8,011 bases of DNA from Pseudomonadota bacterium (GTDB lineage: Bacteria; Myxococcota; Myxococcia; Myxococcales; Myxococcaceae), in contig JAFADT010000711.1 in assembly GCA_023424585.1 (NCBI GenBank), positions 1-8,011 of the forward strand, in the 5' to 3' direction. Both the position numbers and the translations under genes were made by a program. Every line of letters starts with the position of its first letter. Position 1 is the first letter of the stretch. Shown piece after piece: positions 1 to 5,228 of this stretch. Under the pieces are notes generated by a model, which did no database searches, was not told the DNA's origin, and saw only the letters and a list, made by a program, of their open reading frames with translations.

Positions 1-2
1 TG

Positions 3-233
3 GACGACAGCCTGCCGGATGAGCGAGACCTGGGCATCCAGGCTGGGTTCGCCTTCCGCGCGCTCGCCGCGAAGACGGTCGTCTATCTCGACCTTGGCGT
101 GAGCCGCGGCATGGAGCTTGGGCTCGCGCACGCGCGCCACATCGGGCACCCCATCGAGTACCGCAACCTCAGGGGCTGGGGGCCCAACGACATCCCCCGA
201 GTGGACCTGCCGCAGGATGGGTGCGGCCGATGA
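3..233 (+). CDS. Nucleoside 2-deoxyribosyltransferase-like protein, C-terminal part (5' end outside window)
   Basis: The reading frame is open from the window edge to the TGA at 231-233 and gives about 76 C-terminal residues. The stretch DERDLGIQAGFAFRAL is followed by VVYLDLGVSRGMELGLAHA and then GHPIEYRNL. This matches the C-terminal half of small Rossmann-like proteins related to nucleoside 2-deoxyribosyltransferases (DUF4406/DUF7768 type), where a [DG]-x-[ILV]-S-x-GM turn precedes a helix and a final strand of the form G-[IH]-P-[IV]-x-[YF]. Such proteins are frequent in phages and integrative elements, with mostly unknown substrates. The stop overlaps the next start (ATGA at 230-233), so the two genes are probably co-translated. 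The family call comes from motif memory only; the N-terminal half, where other active-site residues would lie, is not visible. Confidence 0.6.
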   Translation, partial: DDSLPDERDLGIQAGFAFRALAAKTVVYLDLGVSRGMELGLAHARHIGHPIEYRNLRGWGPNDIPRVDLPQDGCGR

Positions 234-607
234 GCGCCCCGTGGAAGTTCAAGAAGTTCCTCCCCGACATGAGCGACGTTGACGCCAATGACGCCTGTCG
301 GAAGGCGTTTACCGCAAGCCTCGCGGCGAAGCCCCTGGGCAACATGAACGAAGCTGAGCGAGACGTGTTCCTCTTCGACTCCGGGTTCGCACGCGGGTGC
401 GCCTGGATGCGTCACAAGGAAGGCGAGGAGCCCGTGCGCCGACTGGGGAACGCAGTCCGCGAGGTGGACGAGCTTCTTGCCAGGGCCACTGACCTGCTGA
501 ACCAGGAGCGCGCCCGCGATGTGCCTGCCGCCAAACGGGCCGGAGCTTACGCCCTGGTCGTCCAGGTCTTACAGCCCCTCGCACGGAAGCTGAAGGATGG
601 CCGATGA
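230..607 (+). CDS. Small hypothetical protein of the element's accessory operon
   Basis: I do not recognise this 125-residue protein. It is soluble, with no signal peptide or membrane segment. The N-terminus is basic and aromatic (MSAPWKFKKFLPDM). A central segment, ERDVFLFDSGFARGCAWMRH, resembles a short helix-turn often seen in small phage proteins. The C-terminal 55 residues are strongly helical and charged (EVDELLARATDLLNQE, then QPLARKLKDGR). I prefer the ATG at 230 because it overlaps the upstream stop as ATGA; an in-frame GTG at 221 would add three residues. The gene ends in another ATGA overlap with the HTH gene at 604, so it sits inside a compact four-gene unit ending in the integrase. 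A role in element control or maintenance is only a guess from position. Confidence 0.7.
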   Translation: MSAPWKFKKFLPDMSDVDANDACRKAFTASLAAKPLGNMNEAERDVFLFDSGFARGCAWMRHKEGEEPVRRLGNAVREVDELLARATDLLNQERARDVPAAKRAGAYALVVQVLQPLARKLKDGR

Positions 608-921
608 GCATTGAGGACACCATCGCGTCGTTGCTCGATTCCCGGCTCGCGCCGCTGGTGCGCTCCAACCGGGAGCTGGCCGCCGAGGTCGAGCGGTTGC
701 GCCGCGCGCTCCCGGCCCAACTGGTCAGCGTCACCGCGGCCGCCGAGGCGCTGGGGCTCGACCCTCGCACCGTGCGGCGCCGCATCGAGGCGGGCGACAT
801 CCCCGCGCGCCGGGTGGGGAAGAAGCTGCTCGTGGACCTCGCGGCGGTGCAGCACGCGCCGGAGGAAAGCGCCGTCCCGCGCTTGTTTTCAGACCCAGAT
901 CCAGATCCAATGGGGAAATGA
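604..921 (+). CDS. Helix-turn-helix (excisionase/MerR-like) DNA-binding protein
   Basis: This is a 105-residue protein. Residues 14-36 (RLAPLVRSNRELAAEVERL) form a likely coiled coil or dimerising helix. Residues 41-80 form an excisionase-type winged HTH: SVTAAAEALGLDPRTVRRRI is the HTH, IEAGDIPARRVGKK the wing, and KLLVDLAAV the last strand. This pattern is typical of HTH_17/Xis-like domains. The acidic tail SDPDPDPMGK is encoded by a short CAGATC tandem repeat around 895-908. Lying directly upstream of the integrase with an ATGA overlap (918-921), it is a natural candidate for a recombination directionality factor or a regulator of int, which is inference from position. A Shine-Dalgarno-like AAGGA lies just upstream of the start (around 593-597). 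Confidence 0.8.
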   Translation: MSIEDTIASLLDSRLAPLVRSNRELAAEVERLRRALPAQLVSVTAAAEALGLDPRTVRRRIEAGDIPARRVGKKLLVDLAAVQHAPEESAVPRLFSDPDPDPMGK

Positions 922-2141
922 AAAACAAGCGCAAAAGGCAGTATGGCTCTGGGGCCGTCGTCCCTCCCTCCAAGCCCGGCGGGACGTGGGGCATCCGGAT
1001 CCGCATCGGCAAGCAGCGGGAGTACAAGGGCGGCATCCCGACCCGTGAGCTCGCGGAACGCACCCTCGCGAAGTGGCAGGCGGACAACGCCTCCGGCGAG
1101 CTGGGCCTCCCGGTGGTGCGCGACGCGGGAGGGACGCTCGGTGCCTACGCCGTGGGCTTCCTGGCGCGGCGGTCGCGGACCCACGTCGCGCATGCGGAGG
1201 ACGCCAGCCGGTGGCGCAAGCACATGGAGCCCACGTTCGGCCACCTCCGCCCGTCAGAGGTTGACCGCGGTGTCATCCGCCGGTTCATCGAGGGCCGGCT
1301 CGCGCTGGGGCTGAGCCCCGGCACGGTGCGCGTGATGGTGGCGCTCCTCTCGGGCATCTTCGAGGAGCTGGTCGAGGACGGTGTCGTCGACGCGAACCCG
1401 GCGAAGGGCCTGCCGAAGCGAATTCTCCGCCTGCTCGCGCCGACGCACGACCCCAAGACGACCCCGTTCATCGAGCGCCTCGCGGACGTCCAGCGCATCT
1501 ACGCGGACTTGCCGGCGCCGCTGTCCACGGCTTACGCGATCGGCGCGCTGGCGGGCCTGCGGACGTCCGAAGTCTTCGGCCTGCGCTGGCGGAGCGTTGA
1601 CCTGGCGAACCGTCGGATCCACGTGGTCGAGCAGCGGGGCGCGGCGAAGATCCCCGGCGCCGGACGCCGGAAGCCCAAGGATAAGGATAGCCGCATCGTG
1701 CCCATCCTCGACGGGCTGCTCCCGGTCCTCCAAGCCTGGAAGCTCCGGTGCGGAGGGGAGGGGGACACGTTAGTCATCCCGCCCATGCGCAAGGACGGCG
1801 AGTTCGTCAAGAAGAGCACCTCGGGGCGCCGCCTCCAGGCGACCCTGAAGCGGCTCGGCCTGGATCGCCCGGGGCTCGGTTGGTACGAGGCCACCCGCCA
1901 CACGTTCGCCAGCCAGTGGGTAATGGCGGGCGGCTCCATCGAAAAGCTCAAGGAGATCCTGGGCCACTACAGCGTGGTGATGACCGAGCGCTACGCCCAC
2001 CTCAAGCCTGAGCTCTTCACCCCGCGCGACCTGGGGACCATCCCCCTGGCGCTGGGGACGGGGCTGGGCACCCTCGAAGCCCTGCCGGGAATTGGCCAGG
2101 GATTGGCCAGTGTTCCAGTAACCAGGGGCGCAAGGGCTTGA
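918..2141 (+). CDS. int: Tyrosine-type site-specific recombinase (integrase)
   Basis: This is a 407-residue phage-type integrase. The first 60 residues are a basic arm-binding-like region (MKNKRKRQYGSGAVV, then strand WGIRIRIGKQREYKGG). Residues about 73-165 form a SAM-like core-binding domain (GFLARRSRTH..RWRKHMEPTFGHL..NPAKGLP). The catalytic domain follows: Arg215 in LAGLRTSEVFGLRW with Glu218, the likely Lys254/256 in RRKPKDKDSRIVPI, Arg327 in ATRHTFASQWV, His350 in ILGHYS and nucleophile Tyr359 in TERYAHL. The usual His of the HxxR box is Glu324 here. All other catalytic residues are present, so the enzyme is probably active. A non-conserved tail of about 45 residues follows the nucleophile. 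The start overlaps the HTH gene stop as ATGA. The gene points at the 3' end of rnpB, 16 bases beyond its stop, which suggests the chromosomal attachment site. Confidence 0.95.
   Translation: MKNKRKRQYGSGAVVPPSKPGGTWGIRIRIGKQREYKGGIPTRELAERTLAKWQADNASGELGLPVVRDAGGTLGAYAVGFLARRSRTHVAHAEDASRWRKHMEPTFGHLRPSEVDRGVIRRFIEGRLALGLSPGTVRVMVALLSGIFEELVEDGVVDANPAKGLPKRILRLLAPTHDPKTTPFIERLADVQRIYADLPAPLSTAYAIGALAGLRTSEVFGLRWRSVDLANRRIHVVEQRGAAKIPGAGRRKPKDKDSRIVPILDGLLPVLQAWKLRCGGEGDTLVIPPMRKDGEFVKKSTSGRRLQATLKRLGLDRPGLGWYEATRHTFASQWVMAGGSIEKLKEILGHYSVVMTERYAHLKPELFTPRDLGTIPLALGTGLGTLEALPGIGQGLASVPVTRGARA
2091..2110 (+). repeat. 9-bp direct repeat ATTGGCCAG, two copies 11 bp apart, in the 3' end of int
   Basis: ATTGGCCAG occurs at 2091-2099 and again at 2102-2110, one helical turn apart, inside the poorly conserved C-terminal tail of the integrase and about 50 bases from the end of rnpB. 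Short direct repeats near the attachment core can be arm-type integrase or Xis binding sites. That role is inference; the repeat could also be chance within the codons for GIGQGLAS. Confidence 0.45.
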
Positions 2142-2151
2142 AACTACAGGG

Positions 2152-2157
2152 AAAAAA
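2152..2157 (-). terminator. U-tract directly after the rnpB 3' end
   Basis: Read on the minus strand, the 3' strand of helix P1 (GGGCCGCTCCGG) is followed at once by six T. A GC-rich RNA segment followed by a U-run is the form of an intrinsic terminator, and it would set the rnpB 3' end. No strong local hairpin is seen apart from CAGGG/CCCTG at 2147-2171, so the termination mechanism is uncertain. If the element integrated here, this U-tract may belong to the element and not the host. Confidence 0.35.
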
Positions 2158-2551
<394 letters not shown>

Positions 2552-2561
2552 CACTCCGGGG

Positions 2562-2588
2562 ATACAACAGCCCGCCCACGCGGGTCCA
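2562..2588 (-). promoter_or_regulatory. rnpB: Possible rnpB promoter
   Basis: On the minus strand a TTGTAT box (complement of 2562-2567) lies about 10 bases before helix P1. A TGGACC box (complement of 2583-2588) lies 15 bases further upstream. They resemble sigma-70 -10 and -35 elements with weak matches and slightly short spacing. Position relative to the RNA 5' end is the main support. Confidence 0.35.
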
Positions 2589-2687
2589 CCTTCTGGAAGG
2601 GCCGCTGTCGCGCAGCCGTCGCCGCCGGCCTCACCGGGTGAACGTCTGGGGGCTTGTCGGGTGCTGCCGCGCCTGAGCGGCCCGAAG

Positions 2688-2961
2688 TCCCCGCGAGCGG
2701 CGGAGCGCTCCCGCTACATCGCCGCCGCGAAGCCGTTCGGCTTCCGCGGGGTGGGGCTCTACTTCCAGTCGAAGGTGGCGGACGCGCTCGTGCGCAACGA
2801 CCTGCGGCCGGCGGAGCAGGGGGGGCCGCTGGTGGGCGTGCTCGGCACCTACAAGCGGTTGCAGGTCCCGGAAGCCCGAGGAGGGCTTCGACGCGCTGTT
2901 CTTCGCCCGGCTGGGGCCGGACGGTTTCATCGTGGAGGAGGGGCAACGTGAAGTTCGATGA
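2688..2961 (+). pseudogene. P-loop polynucleotide-kinase-like ATPase remnant (C-terminal half, frameshifted)
   Basis: The reading frame at 2688-2870 gives AERSRYIAAAKPFGFRGVGL, YFQSKVADALVRN and VLGTYKRLQVP. After a frameshift near 2870 the next frame gives KPEEGFDALFFARLGPDGF and IVEEGQREVR, ending at the TGA 2959-2961. This order (ARYIAAA..GFR..GYYF-type strand, S(R/K)xxDAL.RN, a KRL segment, then EGFD.LF) is that of the C-terminal half of small AAA/P-loop kinases related to T4 polynucleotide kinase (AAA_33 type). The N-terminal half with the Walker A motif is missing: upstream only the rnpB flank is found, with no GxxxxGK[ST]. With the frameshift as well, it cannot encode an active enzyme. 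Its stop overlaps the thg1-like start at 2948, so the two were one operon. The kinase call rests on remembered family patterns. Confidence 0.65.
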
Positions 2962-3444
2962 GCTGGACGCGAAGATGCGCGTGTTCGAGACCGCGCACGA
3001 CCTGTGCGTGCTGCCCGGCGTGTTCGGGGACCTGGGCCCGTTCGACAGCCGCAGCTGCGAGCCGCGAACGCCGGGCTCGTGCGCGACTACTCCCGCTGGC
3101 GCAGCGAGGACGCGCACCGCAACGCGCTGAACGCGCACTGCTACTGGAGGCTGCGCCGTGAAGGGAGGGGCGTGGCGGATGCCACGGCCATGCTCGCGCG
3201 CCTGTCGGTGGCGGAGAAGAACGCGCTGCTCTTCCAGCGGGGCGTGAACTTCAACGACCTGCCGAACTGGCAGAAGCGCGGGACGGGCCTCTACCGGGAG
3301 ACCTACGCGAAGGAGACACGCAACCCGAGGATGGGGGTGACGGTCCTCGCGGAGCGTCGCCGCATCAAGCTGGATTTCGGGCCGCCGATGAAGGACGCGT
3401 GTGACGCCTTCATCGTGTCGTTGCTGGAGGACATGGGTCGATGA
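2948..3444 (+). pseudogene. Thg1-like 3'-5' RNA polymerase (tRNA-His guanylyltransferase family), deleted and frameshifted
   Basis: Thg1-family enzymes add nucleotides to RNA 5' ends (G-1 of tRNA-His in eukaryotes; 5'-end repair for bacterial Thg1-like proteins). From GTG 2948, after GGAGGAGGGG at 2934-2943, the frame reads KFDELDAKMRVFETAHDLC VLPG, the family's N-terminus. It then jumps to FGDLGPFDSR, which belongs far downstream. The segment with the DGRxF motif and the metal-binding Asp and Asp-Glu carboxylates is absent (roughly 100 residues). Near 3060 the frame shifts; the new frame carries ANAGLVRDYSRWRSEDAHRN, the equivalent of the HINNLYN helix (AHRNALNAHCYW), LSVAEKNALLFQRGVNFNDL and PNWQKRGTGLY, to the stop at 3442-3444. 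Intact bacterial homologues are about 250 residues. Loss of all catalytic carboxylates plus a frameshift makes this a pseudogene. The stop overlaps the next remnant as ATGA. Confidence 0.88.
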
Positions 3445-3625
3445 GCGTGGACCTGGATCGCCTGATGCGCGTCAGTACCGGGAATGCGCCCGGCACGTCT
3501 GGAACACGTACTTCCAGCCTGTCATCCTGAGGGCGCGAGTCCTCGCCACGCACCAGCCGGAGCTGGGGGGCTGTGATGTCCTGCTGGAGTACCAGGCCGC
3601 GAAGTTCGAACATGCCCCTCGATGA
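3441..3625 (+). pseudogene. Third gene of the decayed operon, ends retained and middle lost
   Basis: An ATG at 3441 overlaps the thg1-like stop and reads MSVDLDRLM. Within about a dozen codons the frame must shift by one to continue as RQYRECARHVWNTYFQP. This is followed by ILRARVLATHQPELGGCDVL and LEYQAAKFEHAPR, to a TGA at 3623-3625. The first part looks like the N-terminus and the last part like the C-terminus of a longer small protein family (an N-terminal YRExxRHxWN segment and a C-terminal LxGxDxLLE segment). The central region is therefore probably deleted. I have no function for the family; its place next to a Thg1-like gene suggests a partner in RNA end processing. The call as a pseudogene rests on the frame change and the abrupt join. 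Confidence 0.55.
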
Positions 3626-4473
3626 CACCTTCGACTTCGTTCCTGGTCTCTTCGGGCGCTGCGCTCCTTGTGTTCATGGCGGGTTGTGGCACCGCGAAAG
3701 AGATCACGGCTCCACGCGTCGCCAGCGTGGAGCCCTCTCCCTCGCCGGAATCGGTGTGGCTGCCGGCCGGGCGCTTCGAGATGGGCTCACCGGCGGGTGA
3801 GCCGGGGCGGGACGTGGACGAGGGGCCCCGGACGGAGGTCGCGTTCGAGCGCTTCCGGATGGACGTGACGCCCGTGACGGTGCGGGCCTTCGCCGCGCGA
3901 CGTGAGCAGGTGCGCGCGAAGGACCCGCAGGCGCGCTGGTGGACGGATGCGGAGACCCCGGAGGGGTGGCTCGGCCGCTGCAACCTGGACTCCGAGCGCG
4001 CGGCGCATCCCGTGAACTGCGTGGACTGGCGCGCCGCGCGGGCCTACTGCGAGCTTGCCGGGGGCGCGCTGCCGACGGAGGCGGAGTGGGAGTACGCCGT
4101 GCGCTCCTCGACGGTCTCCGCCTTCTGGTGGGGCGAGTCGTTCGAGGTGGAGCACGTGGTCGGCTCGGTGTCCTGCGCGTCGCGCGGCTGCCTCGGCGGC
4201 ACCGCCCCGGTCGTCCACACCGGGCCGCGCTGCAACGGCTGGGGGCTCTGCGACATGGCCGGGAACGTGTGGCAATGGACCGCCACCGGCTACCAGGAGC
4301 AACTGGGCGAGGCTGCGCCTGTCGGGCCCTCCGGTGAGCCGGCGAAGCCCGTCCACAAGGGAGGCTCCTGGCTCAATCACGTGCCCTCGCTGTTCCGGTC
4401 CGCCCACCGCGGCCTCGCGTACCCGAAGAACGGTCTGACCGGGGTGGGGTTCCGCTGCGTGTACCGGCCCTGA
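3622..4473 (+). CDS. Lipoprotein with an FGE/SUMF1 (formylglycine-generating enzyme) domain, probably non-catalytic
   Basis: This is a 283-residue protein. Residues 1-22 form a lipoprotein signal (hydrophobic AALLVFM, then AGC with Cys22 as the lipidated residue), although the n-region lacks Lys or Arg. Residues about 44-282 are an FGE-sulfatase domain: VWLPAGRFEMGS at 45-56, VTPVTVRAFAA at 82-92, HPVNCVDWRAARAYCELAG at 129-147, LPTEAEWEYAVR at 150-161, CDMAGNVWQW at 210-219, KGGSWLN at 246-252 and GVGFRCVYR at 274-282. True FGEs carry two active-site cysteines in RGGSWxC(x4)C; here those positions are Asn252 and Leu257, so sulfatase activation is unlikely. The fold is widely reused as a binding or structural module. 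ATG 3622 is the only in-frame start: an in-frame stop lies at 3574-3576 with no ATG, GTG or TTG between. The domain starts right after the decayed operon and shares its last stop as ATGA. Confidence 0.88.
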   Translation: MTPSTSFLVSSGAALLVFMAGCGTAKEITAPRVASVEPSPSPESVWLPAGRFEMGSPAGEPGRDVDEGPRTEVAFERFRMDVTPVTVRAFAARREQVRAKDPQARWWTDAETPEGWLGRCNLDSERAAHPVNCVDWRAARAYCELAGGALPTEAEWEYAVRSSTVSAFWWGESFEVEHVVGSVSCASRGCLGGTAPVVHTGPRCNGWGLCDMAGNVWQWTATGYQEQLGEAAPVGPSGEPAKPVHKGGSWLNHVPSLFRSAHRGLAYPKNGLTGVGFRCVYRP

Positions 4474-4556
4474 GTGACGCGGCGTCGGAGGAGAGGTGCA
4501 CTCGGGGCGTTTTGAGCGCCAGTCCTGCCTGTCTTGTCCGTATTGCATGGATGGCG

Positions 4557-4580
4557 GTGGCTCACGGAGTCGTGAGCCAC
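4557..4580 (+). terminator. Perfect 10-bp hairpin after the FGE-domain gene
   Basis: GTGGCTCACG (4557-4566) and CGTGAGCCAC (4571-4580) are perfect inverted repeats with a GAGT loop, 84 bases after the stop of the upstream gene. No T-run follows on the plus strand, so this may be a U-less terminator, an RNA-stability element, or an operator for the next operon. It lies between two genes on the same strand and separates two likely transcription units. Confidence 0.5.
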
Positions 4581-4648
4581 TGTCCTACCCGGGGCGGGGG
4601 ATTGCGCGCGTTCGCCCCGGTGCCGCAGGATTCGCGCTCGCGCGACCG

Positions 4649-4664
4649 GGTGCCTCGCGGCACC
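4649..4664 (+). other. Small hairpin in the leader of the membrane-protein gene
   Basis: GGTGCC (4649-4654), loop TCGC and GGCACC (4659-4664) form a perfect 6-bp stem, flanked by further CGCG/GCGCG complementarity. It lies just upstream of the Shine-Dalgarno-like GAGGGGGAAG near 4679. It could be a leader structure, but it may be an ordinary GC-rich palindrome. Confidence 0.25.
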
Positions 4665-4690
4665 GCGCGAAGGTCTAGAGGGGGAAGCAC

Positions 4691-5182
4691 ATGGTCATCT
4701 TTGGTTCGAGGCTCTTCGGCAAGTGTGATGCGATTCCGGGCCTCGGTTACGTGGCGACGAAGTTCGGTCACATCAACTTCGTGCCGCTCATCCCGCTGGA
4801 GGGCTGGCTCGTCGTGGCCGAGGAGGGCAACGGCTGGCGCGGACAGGCCATCTCCATGAGCGGCAAGTCCGTGCTCACGGCGTGGGCGCGCCTCCTTTTC
4901 ATTGTCGTGGGGGCATTCTCGCTGCTCTTCGGCTTCTTCTCCTTCTCGAATCACGAGGGGAGCGCCATCCCCGTCGGCCTCTTGGGCCTGGCCTGCATCG
5001 GAGGGCTCATCGCTTCGTACAAGTGGAGGTGGGTGACCCACGCGTCGCCGGAGCGCGCGCTGGAGATCGCCCAGCAGGCCGGGATCAGCGCGGAGGGGCT
5101 GGAGCAGCTGAGCCGCATGTACGCCGCTCCCACTCCCGCCGTCGCCGCGCCTGCTCAGCCGTGGACTCCGCCGGAGTCCTAG
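4691..5182 (+). CDS. Small membrane protein with two predicted transmembrane helices
   Basis: This is a 163-residue protein of no known function. The N-terminal 57 residues are soluble and beta-rich: MVIFGSRLFGKCDAIPGLGY, VATKFGHINFVPLIPLEGWL. This resembles a conserved N-terminus of myxobacterial membrane proteins of unknown function, but that is only an impression. Hydrophobic helices lie at about 64-85 (WARLLFIVVGAFSLLFGFFS) and 92-110 (IPVGLLGLACIGGLIASY). A cytoplasmic-type tail of about 50 residues follows, with a helix (ASPERALEIAQQAGISAEGL) and a Pro/Ala-rich end. A good Shine-Dalgarno (GAGGGGGAAG) precedes the ATG. The gene ends 46 bases before hscC on the same strand and may be co-transcribed with it; a shared role is inference. 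Confidence 0.8.
   Translation: MVIFGSRLFGKCDAIPGLGYVATKFGHINFVPLIPLEGWLVVAEEGNGWRGQAISMSGKSVLTAWARLLFIVVGAFSLLFGFFSFSNHEGSAIPVGLLGLACIGGLIASYKWRWVTHASPERALEIAQQAGISAEGLEQLSRMYAAPTPAVAAPAQPWTPPES
5163..5179 (+). other. 7-bp perfect hairpin spanning the last codons of the membrane-protein gene
   Basis: GGACTCC (5163-5169), loop GCC and GGAGTCC (5173-5179) overlap the codons just before the stop. No T-run follows. It could reduce read-through into hscC or stabilise the upstream message, or be a by-product of the Pro-Pro-Glu-Ser codons. Confidence 0.3.
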
Positions 5183-5228
5183 TCCGCCGCTCGCGGTCCT
5201 TCGCCGAAAGGCCCTGGGTTCACCTCGC

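Noticed and set aside
221..232. GTG at 221 as the start of the second gene
   Set aside because: The ATG at 230 gives the ATGA overlap seen at every other junction of this operon and costs only three residues.
309..1244. A 311-codon open frame on the minus strand
   Set aside because: It covers parts of three well-packed plus-strand genes joined by ATGA overlaps and has no recognisable domain; a GC-rich shadow.
2651..2690. A glycine-rich stretch (GLSGAAAPERPEV in one frame) as a P-loop for the kinase remnant
   Set aside because: It lacks the GK[ST] ending and is in a different frame from the remnant.
3004..3444. The second half of the Thg1-like region as an independent intact gene
   Set aside because: The first ~18 codons of that frame are nonsense translation of the N-terminal part; the conserved part starts mid-domain and lacks catalytic residues, so it is a pseudogene fragment.
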